This document shows, piece by piece, positions 53,974 through 62,316 of a stretch of DNA of 64,000 nucleotides. Origin of the DNA: Rhizobium sp. BG4 (GTDB lineage: Bacteria; Pseudomonadota; Alphaproteobacteria; Rhizobiales; Rhizobiaceae). Within the stretch, counting starts at the first letter, position 1; the number at the start of each line of letters is the position of its first letter. The translations under genes were made by a program, and so were the position numbers. Below the pieces are notes generated by a model. It saw only the letters and a program-made list of their open reading frames with translations, did not search any database and had not been told where the DNA came from. The stretch lies in assembly GCF_016864575.1 (NCBI RefSeq), contig NZ_CP044125.1, positions 744,001 through 808,000 on the forward strand, given 5' to 3'.

Positions 53974-54260
53974 CTTGTCCTTCAGGGGCTCATAAAGCTC
54001 GATCCGCAGGACACAGTCGCGCAGATCGAAGCCGCAGAGCCGTTCGATCATACGCGTTGAGTGACGTTAACGCTTACGTGGCCGGGCAGACGCCCGGACA
54101 GTGACGAACCGGCTTAAACCGACAGTGCCCCCCGGCGCAAGAGGCCGCGCGGCGGATATATCCAATGTTGCTAAGATTTAACTTATGCAAGGCGGGTGGG
54201 TCCGATGGTCGTCTGAATGGCAATATAGGATGCGATGGCGGATCAAAAAAGATGATGGCT

Positions 54261-55210
54261 TCAGGTATTTGAGCCGCCCGCTTCCAGCCGATCGCGATAG
54301 GCGGCAATCAGCTTGGCGGCGACGAAGACTTCCGTTCCGGCAAGGCCGGCGGAGCAGAACAGGGTCGTTTCGTCCTCTCCCACAGGTCTTGCGGATGAAT
54401 TTCCGGCAAGCGCGCTCAGATCGGCAAGCGGCACGGCAGCAGCAGCCTTGGAGAGAAAGAACGGTGCGTCATAGGCTGTCGTCTGCTCGATGGAATCGGT
54501 GGCGACCATCGCCGCCTTGAGGGCGATATCGAGGTCGAGCTCGTGGCCATCCACCGTCTTGGGGCCGACGGAATTGACATGCGCGCCGGGTTTCAGCCAG
54601 GCGGCCTCGATAACGGGAACCCTGCTGTCCGTGGCGCAAATGACGATGTCAGCATCGGCTACGGCCTCGCGCGCCGAACTCTCGGGCAAGACGGGCAGCT
54701 TCAACCGGGCTTCCATCCCGGCAGCGAAAGCGCGGCATCTTTCGCTGTTGCGGCTGAAGACGCGGACCTGCCGGAGAGGCCGGACGATCGATGCGGCTTC
54801 GAGCTGTGTCCGGGCCTGCAGACCGCTGCCGATCACGGCAACGTTCGCCGCGCTCCCGGAGGACATGCGACGGATGGCGATGCCGCCGATCGCACCGGTT
54901 CTGATCGCGCCGAGCTGTTCGCCCACGACGACGCCTTCCAGCCTGGCGGTCGCGATCGACCAGACGGCGACGACCTGATCCTGCCTGCTCCCGGCGAAGG
55001 TCTCGTAGGCGCGGAAACCGGCCAGAGCCCGCTCCCCATCGACCCTCCGACGGTGAAGACGAGGCTTCCCGCCCCCGCAAAGGGAACCGCATGCCGTGGG
55101 CGCGCGATGAGGAGACCGGCGGCCTTTGCCGCCAGGGCCTCCTCGACCACCTCTATCGCCAATGCCATTGCCGGCATCGCCGCCAGCTGCTCGTCACCAA
55201 GAACAATCAT
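54261..55210 (-). pseudogene. Ornithine cyclodeaminase / mu-crystallin family protein, frameshifted
   Basis: The first about 60 residues (MIVLGDEQLAAMPAMALAIEVVEEALAAKAAG ... VFTVGGSMGSGL) are in one frame. Near 55023-55028 (GGGCTCTGGCC) the conserved sequence moves to another frame as AGFRAYETFAGSRQDQVVAVW and runs to 54261, including the NAD-binding VAVIGSGLQARTQLEA and NSVGPKTVDGHELDL. Removing CT, or adding one base, restores about 315 residues, normal for the family. ATG at 55210 with GGAGG upstream. As an intact enzyme it would be an NAD(P)-linked imino-acid dehydrogenase or cyclodeaminase; the substrate is unknown. Confidence 0.82.
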
Positions 55211-55262
55211 TTCCACCTCCGCGCCGATCGGCGCAAGCCTGGCATCTCAACCTAGGTTGAGG

Positions 55263-56066
55263 TCAAGCGGGCCAGGTCTCCATCCCCGGCCTGTATCCCT
55301 CCTCGCCCCAATGCTGCATCCGCGCGCTGCGGCGCGGCGGGTTGTAGTGGCGGGCGAGTGCCAGGAGGGCGGTGCGGAGCATCAGCTTGGCGGAGCGCAC
55401 CGGCCATTGGCGTTCGCGCTCCACGGTTTCCAGGCCCTTCATGAAGCAGCAGATATCGAGGGCTGCGCCTGCAAGCTCCGGCCCCATCGCCTCGATGGCG
55501 CGGTTGACGGCGATGCGGGCGGCGATGGCGCTGTCGGCGAGATCGGCCATGCCGCCGCGCTCGCCTCTGGTGCGGCCGGAGAGGCGCGGCTGCCAGGAGG
55601 CGGTGACGCGGGGCTGCAGCTGGGCGCGGGTGAAATCGGCATGCAGGCGCTCGCCGGCGGCCAATGCTTCGGCGGGGAGGAAGGGCTCACCGCCCTTGTC
55701 CTTCAGACGGGCGAGCGCTGCGAGCGGCGATTCCGCCTCGTTGACGCGCAGGGTCTGCGGCGTGCCGTCGATCTCGCGGACCGCCGTGGCGATCTCGCCA
55801 TGCTGTTCGAGGAAGGCCTCCTCGCGGGCGGCGAGCGCGCGCCGCAGATAGGTGCGGGCCGGGGGTGCGAGGCTGAGGCGGGACTGGGTCTCGGTGACGA
55901 GGCCGCGGGAGATCGCCTCGGCAAGCACTGCGGCCGGAAGCGCGTGGCGGCTGCCGGCACGGTGGATCACCGGTACCGGCGTCCCCTGCCCCTCCACCTT
56001 CGCCTCGCCCCCGGACAGGAAGCGCAGGAGCTTCAGCATCGCCTTGTTATTGGCAGCGTCACTCAT
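55263..56066 (-). CDS. DUF6456 domain protein
   Basis: 267 residues. The start MSDAANNKAMLKLLRFLSGG and the C-terminal core (about 110-255: AESPLAALARL...LHADFTRAQLQPRVTASW...DSAIAARIAVNRAIEAMGPELAGAALDICCFMKGLETVERERQWPVRSAKLMLRTALLALARHY) are typical of DUF6456. Found in Rhizobiales, function unknown. Its ATG lies inside the end of the DnaA-domain gene (8-bp overlap), so the two are translated together. Confidence 0.85.
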   Translation of the reverse strand: MSDAANNKAMLKLLRFLSGGEAKVEGQGTPVPVIHRAGSRHALPAAVLAEAISRGLVTETQSRLSLAPPARTYLRRALAAREEAFLEQHGEIATAVREIDGTPQTLRVNEAESPLAALARLKDKGGEPFLPAEALAAGERLHADFTRAQLQPRVTASWQPRLSGRTRGERGGMADLADSAIAARIAVNRAIEAMGPELAGAALDICCFMKGLETVERERQWPVRSAKLMLRTALLALARHYNPPRRSARMQHWGEEGYRPGMETWPA

Positions 56067-56499
56067 GGGCCGAGACCTCCGGAAAGCGGAAGACCGAGAC
56101 GACGGTGCGCTCGATCGCCGAGACGAAATCGTCGAAGGCGGCATCATCGCGGCGCTGCTCGACGACCATGCAGGCATGCGCCACCGTCGACCGGTGCCGC
56201 CCGAAGCCGCCGGCGATGTCCTGTTGCGTGAGCTGCAGCGCGGTGTGGCAGGCATACATGGCGATCTGGCGGACATGGCAGAGCATGCGCCGCCGGTCGC
56301 GCCGCTCCAGCATGCGGCTGCCTGTGATCATCACCATCTCGGCGGTGATCTTCTGGGCGATGCGGCAGACGGTGCGGATGGGGAGCGAGACCGATGGCGG
56401 GCGCGGCGGCGGAGGCGGCGCCGGCGGCTCGTCGTCGATCAGCGGACGAAGCGCGGTTTCGAGACGGTGGCGGGGTAAAGGGATTTGATTGAGCGGCAT
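56059..56499 (-). CDS. Stand-alone DnaA domain IV-like DNA-binding protein
   Basis: 146 residues. After a proline-rich N-terminus (about 22-36) it consists of a region matching domain IV of DnaA: RQIAMYACHTALQLTQQDIAGGF then GRHRSTVAHAC, where DnaA has FGGRDHTTVLHAC. The ATPase domain is absent. The residues that read the DnaA box (Asp, His, Thr in RDHTT) are here His, Arg and Ser, so it may bind a different sequence. Operon with DUF6456. Likely role: regulator or competitor at DnaA-like boxes (inference). Confidence 0.88.
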   Translation of the reverse strand: MPLNQIPLPRHRLETALRPLIDDEPPAPPPPPRPPSVSLPIRTVCRIAQKITAEMVMITGSRMLERRDRRRMLCHVRQIAMYACHTALQLTQQDIAGGFGRHRSTVAHACMVVEQRRDDAAFDDFVSAIERTVVSVFRFPEVSAHE

Positions 56500-56826
56500 C
56501 TGAAAACTCCTGGGTAATAGGAATTAATTCATATACCGTAGCTGAAGAATGATGAGGCGGGAAGAGTGGGGTGGGAGAGGATTGGTGGATTTTGGGTTGA
56601 TTGTGACATAACGTGTTGAAATAGATTGTGGATTATTTTCCTATATTATGGATCGACCGCAAAGCGCCGAGCGTGGAGCCCCCTCATCCGGCCCTACGGG
56701 CCACCTTCTCCCCGCTGGGGAGAAGGGGAGTTTCGGCGGTCTCCGGTTTTCCCTTCTCCCCCCCCCGGGGAGAAGGTGCCCGTAGGGCGGATGAGGGGGC
56801 GCGGGTGAGACGCTCAATCGGTCGAC
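56500..56826. other. Intergenic region with a large palindromic repeat
   Basis: 327 bp, AT-rich at 56510-56650 (likely promoter of the DnaA-like/DUF6456 operon), then a rhizobial palindromic element listed separately. No gene seen. Confidence 0.5.
56678..56800. repeat. Rhizobial intergenic palindromic element (RIME1-like), copy 1
   Basis: About 123 bp with complementary ends GCCCCCTCATCCG and CGGATGAGGGGGC, and inner inverted CCTTCTCCCC / GGGGAGAAGG segments that occur twice. The layout matches the abundant RIME1-type element of rhizobia. A second copy is at 58623-58791. Confidence 0.8.
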
Positions 56827-57579
56827 CTACAACCCCGCTTCAGCCATCCAGATCTCCGCATCCGCCCCACCGGGAATGCGCAGCGGTGCGGCGGGATCGG
56901 TGGCGGCGCGCCAGATGGCTTGCGCGACATCCGGCGCATGGGTCACCGGGCCGGTATCATCCTGCACGCTTTTCACGAATTGCTGGAGCAGCGGCGCGTA
57001 ATCGGGATCGTCGGCGCCGCGCAGATGCGGGCGGGCGTTCTGGCCGAAGCGGGTTTCGGGCGAGCGGCCGGGCAGGACGATATGGACGCGCACACCGAAG
57101 GGCGCGACCTCGACGGCGAGGGATTCGCTCAGCGCGTTCACCGCCGCCTTGCTCGCACGGTAGACGCCGATGACCGGCAGCGTCTTGGCCGTCACCGTCG
57201 AGGTGACATTGACGATGACGCCCGCCCGGCGCTGGCGCATCTGCGGCAGCACCGCCTGGATCATAGCCAGCGTGCCGATCACATTGGTCTGGAACAGCGA
57301 CTGCGCCGTTTCGGGGTCGGTCAGCTCGATCGGCGCCGGAGCGCCGAAGCCGGCATTGTTGACCAGCACGTCGACCGGCCCGGCGCTGGCGACCGCCGCC
57401 GCGATGCTTGCGGGACCGGTAACATCGAGCGCCAGGACGCGCAGGCGCTCGGACGCCGGGAGCAGGCTGGCCGCGGGCGTGCGCATCGTCGCGATGACGT
57501 CCCAGCCGCGTTCGAGAAAGAGTTTCGCGGTCTCCAGGCCGAAGCCGGACGAGCAACCGGTGATCAAAATCGTAGGCAT
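56827..57579 (-). CDS. SDR-family oxidoreductase
   Basis: 250 residues: ILITGCSSGFGLETAKLFLERGW, NNAGFGAPAPIEL, NVTSTVTA and YRASKAAVNALSESLAVE with the SDR Tyr/Lys pair, in the pattern of the sdr family that works on lipid- or aromatic-type carbonyls. The ATG at 57579 has GGAG six bases upstream; an in-frame ATG at 57591 is less likely. It is divergent from an AraC-type regulator gene. Confidence 0.9.
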   Translation of the reverse strand: MPTILITGCSSGFGLETAKLFLERGWDVIATMRTPAASLLPASERLRVLALDVTGPASIAAAVASAGPVDVLVNNAGFGAPAPIELTDPETAQSLFQTNVIGTLAMIQAVLPQMRQRRAGVIVNVTSTVTAKTLPVIGVYRASKAAVNALSESLAVEVAPFGVRVHIVLPGRSPETRFGQNARPHLRGADDPDYAPLLQQFVKSVQDDTGPVTHAPDVAQAIWRAATDPAAPLRIPGGADAEIWMAEAGL

Positions 57580-57677
57580 AATCGTCTCCATGTGAAAAGG
57601 AATGCCGCAATGCTAGTGACCGTGATCAAGACTTACTATAGGCTGAAGTCTCCATTTCTTTAGCGTTAGTCCTGATC

Positions 57678-58583
57678 ATGACCATCGATCCGCTTGCCGA
57701 AATCGTCACCCTGCTGCAGCCGGCGGCGCGCTTTTCCAAGCTGGTGGAATGCGCCGGCGCCTGGCGCATCCGGCGCGAGGCCACCGGCGAGCCGTTCTAT
57801 TGCGCCATCCTGGAAGGCGCCTGCCGCGTCAGGTTCGGGGACGATCCGCCGTTCATCCTGGAGGCCGGCGACTTCGTGCTGGTGCCGGCGATGCGCGAGC
57901 TGGTGAACGAGAGCCTCGAGGGAACAGCCGATCTGCTGGATACGATCCCGGCGCAGCTGAGCGACGGCCGCTTTCGCGCCGGGCGCCCGGAAGGGCCGGC
58001 GGATCTGCGCATGCGGATCGGCCATTGCAGCTTCGGCGCGCCGGATGCGGCGCTGCTGGTGTCGCTGTTGCCTGACGTCGTGATCGTTCGCGGTGAGCCG
58101 CGGCTGGCGACGCTGATGCAGCTGGTCGGCGAGGAAACCCGGGAGCGGCGGCCGGCCCGCGAACTGGTGCTGGAGCGGCTGCTCGAAGTGTTGCTGATCG
58201 AGGCCCTGCGATCCGGCACGGAGACGGCGGATGCCCCCGGCCTCAGCCGCGGCCTTGCCGACGAGCGCCTGGCCGCCGCCCTCCACGCGCTGCATGCGCG
58301 CCCGGCCCATCCCTGGACGGTGGCCGATCTGGCGGCGGAAGCCGCGCTGTCGCGCTCCGCCTTCTTCGCCCGCTTCAACCGCGTCGTCGGACTGCCGCCG
58401 ATGGAATATCTGCTCGCCTGGCGGATGGCGCTGGCCAAACAGCTGCTGCGCAGGCGGGAGATGGGGATGGACGAGGTGGCGGAGCGGGTCGGCTACGGCT
58501 CGGCGAGCACGTTCAGCGTTGCCTTCGCGCGCTATGCGGGGTGCCTCCGGCGCGGTATGCGCGGGGTGGGTGAGGTTGAGTGA
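57678..58583 (+). CDS. AraC-family regulator with cupin N-terminus
   Basis: 301 residues: AraC_N/cupin domain (about 10-180, CAILEGACRVRFGDDPPFILEAGDFVLVPA) and an AraC helix-turn-helix (about 205-290, WTVADLAAEAALSRSAFFARFNRVVGLPPMEYLLAWRMALAKQLLRRREM...VGYGSASTFSVAFARY). The last 13 residues (CLRRGMRGVGEVE) depart from the usual Pro-Gly-Tyr end, so a late frame change near 58540 is possible. It is divergent from the SDR gene, 98 bp apart, and is its likely regulator. Confidence 0.88.
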   Translation: MTIDPLAEIVTLLQPAARFSKLVECAGAWRIRREATGEPFYCAILEGACRVRFGDDPPFILEAGDFVLVPAMRELVNESLEGTADLLDTIPAQLSDGRFRAGRPEGPADLRMRIGHCSFGAPDAALLVSLLPDVVIVRGEPRLATLMQLVGEETRERRPARELVLERLLEVLLIEALRSGTETADAPGLSRGLADERLAAALHALHARPAHPWTVADLAAEAALSRSAFFARFNRVVGLPPMEYLLAWRMALAKQLLRRREMGMDEVAERVGYGSASTFSVAFARYAGCLRRGMRGVGEVE

Positions 58584-58622
58584 GACGGGAAGGATACCGT
58601 CGTGAGACAGGTGTTGGGTGTG

Positions 58623-58791
58623 GCCCCCTCATCCGCCTGCCGGCACCTTCTCCCCGCTGGGGAGAAGGGACGTTTCCATCTACTGCCTCAACAGCTCAAC
58701 AGGAGCATCCGTCGCGACGTCCCCTTCTCCCAGCGGGGAGAAGGTGCCCGAAGGTTTCAGGTGCAACTCGTTGCACCGGGGATGAGGGGGC
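58623..58791. repeat. RIME1-like palindromic element, copy 2
   Basis: Same ends as copy 1 (GCCCCCTCATCCG and CGGGGATGAGGGGGC) and the same inner GAGAAGG/CCTTCTC pairs, but with about 45 bp more between the halves, including a GGTGCAACTCGTTGCACC hairpin at 58760-58777. Confidence 0.78.
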
Positions 58792-58884
58792 TCCGGGTGA
58801 TGGGCTACGGGCGAGGCGTCGCATAGGCTATCGACTCGATCAGGCACCGCCATCCGGACATCGCAACAAAGACCCGAGATAGAG

Positions 58885-58933
58885 ATCTCTCATCTCTCAT
58901 CTCTCATCTCTCATCTCTCATCTCTCATCTCTC
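58885..58933. repeat. Tandem heptamer repeat, seven perfect units
   Basis: The unit ATCTCTC is repeated seven times without error (49 bp), ending 88 bp before the MFS gene start and about 90 bp past the palindromic element. Perfect short repeats like this change length easily. Confidence 0.85.
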
Positions 58934-59020
58934 ACCCCCTCCCCCTCACCCACCCTCCCTGTCATCAAACCGATACACTTCACTTGCTAATGATTTGCAA
59001 TTGCAGATCGGATAGCATTT

Positions 59021-60220
59021 ATGACCGAAGACCATACCGAGACCAGTATTCTCCTTCCCCTCGCCGTTCTCTCCATCGCCCAGCTGATCGGCTGGGGCGC
59101 GGTCGGCTTTCCGGCTGTCGCAGCGCCGCAGATGGCGGCGGATCTTCAGATCGGGATGCCTGAAGTCTTTGCCGGGACGACGGTGTTTTACGTGGTGATG
59201 GGGGCGTGTTCGCCGTTGTTGTCGCGGGTGTTTGCGCGCCTTGGGGCGCGGGCCGTGATGATTGCCGGGACAGCCGGGTCGGCGGCCGGGCTTCTTCTCC
59301 TGTCGCTGGCGCATTCGCCGGCCGGCTATTTCCTGGGATGGCTGATCGTCGGCGCCGCAGGGAGCGCCAGCCTGACCATGCCGGCGCATATCCTGCTCAA
59401 CGAGATTGCCGGGCGCAAGGCGGCGCGGGCGATCGGTACGCTGATGCTGGTGACCGGCCTGTCGAGCACGATCTTCTGGCCGCTCACCTCGTTTCTGCAG
59501 GCGGAGATCGGCTGGCGGGGCGCCTGCGCGGTCTATGCGCTTGTCACGGCTCTCGTCTGCCTGCCGCTCTATGTCTTCGGCCTGCCGCGCAGACGCATCG
59601 AGGCGGCCCCTTCAGGCGTGGCGGCGGCGCCCGTTGCGGCGCGCAGCCATGACCGGACTTTCGTGCTGATCGTGGCGGCGATCGTCTTCAATGCCTTCAT
59701 CACCTATGGCTTCAGCTCGGTGCTGATCGAGCTCTTGAAAGGCGAAGGCCTCAGTGCCGCGCAGGCGCTGACCTTCGGTTCGGCGCTCGGCATCATCCAG
59801 ATCGCCGCGCGCGGCGTGAATTTCGTCGCCGATAACAAATGGGATGGGGTGGCAATCGGCATCGGCTCGTCGGCGATGCTTTGCCTGTCGCTGTTGATCC
59901 TGCTTGCGGTGCAGGGTTCACCGGTCGCGGTCGGCATCTTCCTCGTGCTTTACGGCACGAGCAGCGGTGCGCTGGCAGTGGCACGCTCGACGATCCCGCT
60001 GGTGTTTTACGACAAGGGTGAATTTGCCAGGGCGTTGTCGCGGATCGCCCTGCCGCTCAACTGGATTTCGGCCGCCTCGCCGCCGGTTCTCATCTGGCTG
60101 ATGAGCAATTACGGCAATGGCGCGGTGCTGTCACTCTGCCTGTTCTGCTCGCTCTCGGCCATCGTCATGCTCTGCCTGCTGCGCGGGCGGCGGCCGGCTG
60201 AAGCGGCGCTTGCGGCATAG
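59021..60220 (+). CDS. Major facilitator superfamily transporter
   Basis: 399 residues with about 12 hydrophobic segments in two halves. The first half is LLPLAVLSIAQLIGWGAVGFPAVAAPQMAADL, with RLGARAVMIAGTAGSAAG as the loop 2-3 region; the central loop ends near RSHDRTF. It resembles sugar/organic-acid or drug-type MFS carriers of alphaproteobacteria; the substrate cannot be read. ATG at 59021, preceded by a tandem heptamer repeat and AT-rich sequence. Confidence 0.88.
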   Translation: MTEDHTETSILLPLAVLSIAQLIGWGAVGFPAVAAPQMAADLQIGMPEVFAGTTVFYVVMGACSPLLSRVFARLGARAVMIAGTAGSAAGLLLLSLAHSPAGYFLGWLIVGAAGSASLTMPAHILLNEIAGRKAARAIGTLMLVTGLSSTIFWPLTSFLQAEIGWRGACAVYALVTALVCLPLYVFGLPRRRIEAAPSGVAAAPVAARSHDRTFVLIVAAIVFNAFITYGFSSVLIELLKGEGLSAAQALTFGSALGIIQIAARGVNFVADNKWDGVAIGIGSSAMLCLSLLILLAVQGSPVAVGIFLVLYGTSSGALAVARSTIPLVFYDKGEFARALSRIALPLNWISAASPPVLIWLMSNYGNGAVLSLCLFCSLSAIVMLCLLRGRRPAEAALAA

Positions 60221-60241
60221 CGGCATCCGGAAACGAAAAAA

Positions 60242-60259
60242 GCCGGGCGGGAGCCCGGC
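60242..60259 (-). terminator. Terminator of mucR
   Basis: Stem GCCGGGC-N4-GCCCGGC, followed on the minus strand by TTTTTTCG. It lies between convergent MFS and mucR genes. Confidence 0.8.
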
Positions 60260-60284
60260 TCTTGGCATCGACAGCGCGCTGATA

Positions 60285-60716
60285 TCAGCCGCGGCCGCGC
60301 TTGCGGCGCTGGCCGAGACCCATTTCCTTGGCGAGGCGCGAGCGCGCTTCGGCATAGGCGGGAGCGACCATCGGATAGTCGGCGGGAAGATCCCACTTTT
60401 CGCGGTATTCTTCCGGCGAAAGGCTGTGATGGGTCATCAGGTGGCGCTTCAGGGACTTGAAGTTGCCACCGCATTCCAGGCAGGTGATCTGCTCGTCCTG
60501 AACGGACTTGCGGACAGAAACAGCAGGCTTCTGCTTTTCTACGATCGCTGCGGCGGGTTGAGGCACGGACGTGTTGCTAAGGGCGGAATGCACGTCGGAA
60601 ATCAGATTGGCCAAGTCGGTGACCGGGACTACATGATTGCTGACATAGGCCGCTACGATATCGGCCGTCAGCTCTACCAGCAATTCCGGCCCAGTGCCGG
60701 TCGCGGTATCCGTCAT
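60285..60716 (-). CDS. mucR: MucR/Ros/RosR-family zinc-finger transcriptional regulator
   Basis: 143 residues. The N-terminal dimer region is followed by the prokaryotic Cys2His2 finger (C79-C82, H92 and H96/H97 in [58 protein letters not shown]) and the basic tail QRRKRGRG. Controls exopolysaccharide, motility, nodulation competitiveness and its own gene in rhizobia; called rosR in R. etli/R. leguminosarum. It has a long 438-bp upstream region, typical for this auto-regulated gene. Confidence 0.95.
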   Translation of the reverse strand: MTDTATGTGPELLVELTADIVAAYVSNHVVPVTDLANLISDVHSALSNTSVPQPAAAIVEKQKPAVSVRKSVQDEQITCLECGGNFKSLKRHLMTHHSLSPEEYREKWDLPADYPMVAPAYAEARSRLAKEMGLGQRRKRGRG

Positions 60717-61154
60717 ATTTTGTTTCTCCTGTTCGCATGCATGGATGATCTATGCTTCGAGAAGCAAAAAGATCGCCTTCGTAGAGGCTAACAGCAGAAG
60801 TCCAGCCTAAGGCAGCATGTCCTAAAACGCGAATCCACCCCTAGATTCTTGCCGCCGAATTCTGTCCCAATACTGCCTGAATCCGAATCATACCGTCGCA
60901 CTCTTCGACCGCAGCCCTAATTAGACATTGGATATCAATGTTAAGGATGGAAAAGCGAAACGATTCTAATTCGAAATCAGAACTCTACTTACAATTCAAT
61001 TATCATCGTTTTACCGAAAGTCCAATTCTTATTTGCGTGATTTCTACGTAAAAAATCGACGCACATTAAGATTTTGCAAGCAAGCACCCGACTTTAGTCC
61101 ATAAGCGAAGGCAAAATTTGCGTAAAACTGCTTAACGCCCTGTATTTTATACTC
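60717..61154. other. mucR upstream regulatory region
   Basis: 438 bp, strongly AT-rich at about 60840-61150. It contains the inverted repeat ACATTG-N5-CAATGT at 60925-60941. MucR binds AT-rich DNA in front of its own gene in related bacteria, so this is the expected auto-regulatory region; individual sites were not defined. No gene seen. Confidence 0.5.
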
Positions 61155-61484
61155 TCATCGTTTGCGCATCTCATCACGTACGGAACCGTCCCACAATTTG
61201 TGCCCGGTCGCATGCGCGGCCTTCGCCAGGAGGTGCGCGGCAACCGGAGCGGTCAGTAGAAGGAAGACGATGCCGGCTAGCGCTCGCGCAAAGATTGCAA
61301 ATTCCCCGGAATAGGTGCCGGCCGCCAGAAGCAGCAGTCCGGAACCGACTGTGCCAGCCTTGGACGCCGCGTGCATACGCGAATAGAGATCAGGCAGACG
61401 CAGCACGCCGATCGCCGCAGCGAGCGCGAAAAAGGCGCCGCCGAGCATCAGAAGCGAGACGAGGATCGCGATCGCATATTCCAT
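61155..61484 (-). CDS. phaG: K+/H+ (multisubunit cation/proton) antiporter subunit G
   Basis: 109 residues of the MnhG/MrpG/PhaG family: three hydrophobic helices ([53 protein letters not shown] and [27 protein letters not shown]). Its ATG shares one base with the phaF stop. Last gene of the antiporter operon; the product of the whole complex moves K+ or Na+ out in exchange for H+. Confidence 0.92.
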   Translation of the reverse strand: MEYAIAILVSLLMLGGAFFALAAAIGVLRLPDLYSRMHAASKAGTVGSGLLLLAAGTYSGEFAIFARALAGIVFLLLTAPVAAHLLAKAAHATGHKLWDGSVRDEMRKR

Positions 61485-61843
61485 CAGCTTGCCCTCCCCG
61501 GCTTGGCGGCCTTGCGCTTCGGCTTGCCCTTGGGCTTGGACTTTTTGACGGCGGGCGGCGCCTGCTGCTCGCCGCGCGACAGCACGAAGCGGGCGAAGGC
61601 GACGGTGGCCAGAAAGCCGACGAGGCCGAGCGAGATGGCGATGTCGATATAGAGCGTGAAGCCGGTCTTGACCGCGACGACGGCGATGAAGCCGATGGCG
61701 ATGCCGGTCAGCATATCCAGGCCGACCACCCGGTCCGATATCGTCGGCCCGGCGATGATGCGCCAGGCGGTCAAGAGCAGCGCCAGGCCGAGGACGGCGA
61801 GCGCGATATTGGCGGCGAGCGCGACGATGGCTGACGGTTCCAT
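61484..61843 (-). CDS. phaF: K+/H+ antiporter subunit F
   Basis: 119 residues: three helices in the MnhF pattern ([50 protein letters not shown]) and a Lys/Pro-rich C-terminal tail ([18 protein letters not shown]) longer than usual. Overlaps phaE and phaG by one base at each end (TGATG type). Confidence 0.92.
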   Translation of the reverse strand: MEPSAIVALAANIALAVLGLALLLTAWRIIAGPTISDRVVGLDMLTGIAIGFIAVVAVKTGFTLYIDIAISLGLVGFLATVAFARFVLSRGEQQAPPAVKKSKPKGKPKRKAAKPGRAS

Positions 61844-62316
61844 CAACGGAAGGCCTCCATGATCTTGCGCTCGAAGCCCTCGGCGATCGCCTTGCGGGCG
61901 GCCTGCGGGTTGGAGCAGTCGAGCGCGTGGACATAGAGCGTGCGGCGGTCGTCGCTGACATCGACGGAGAGCGTGCCGGGCGTCAGCGTGATGAGATTGG
62001 CGAGCAGCGTGATCTCGAAATCGCGGTCGACGGTGAGCGGAAAGGCGAAGATGCCGGGCTTGATATCCATCCTCGGCTTGAGGACGGTGAGCGCCACCGT
62101 CCAGGCCGAGAGCGCCAGTTCCTTCAGGAAGAGCAGCGCCAGAGACAGGATGCGGCCGGCGCGGAAGACATAGGCGCCGCGGCCGATCGACTGGCGCACG
62201 ATCGCGAGCGCGATGGCGCCAAGCACGAAGCCGAGCAGCAGATTGTGCGGCGAGGCGCTGCCGGAGACGGCGGCCCAGGCGATGGCGAGCAGCAGATTGA
62301 AGAGGAAGGCGATCAT
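61843..62316 (-). CDS. phaE: K+/H+ antiporter subunit E
   Basis: 157 residues of the MnhE family: an N-terminal pair of helices ([34 protein letters not shown]) and the conserved [21 protein letters not shown] and [30 protein letters not shown]. Overlaps phaD by 4 bp and phaF by one base. Confidence 0.94.
   Translation of the reverse strand: MIAFLFNLLLAIAWAAVSGSASPHNLLLGFVLGAIALAIVRQSIGRGAYVFRAGRILSLALLFLKELALSAWTVALTVLKPRMDIKPGIFAFPLTVDRDFEITLLANLITLTPGTLSVDVSDDRRTLYVHALDCSNPQAARKAIAEGFERKIMEAFR

Noticed and set aside
58885..58933. CRISPR-like array
   Set aside because: Units are 7 bp and directly adjacent without spacers, so this is a simple tandem repeat.
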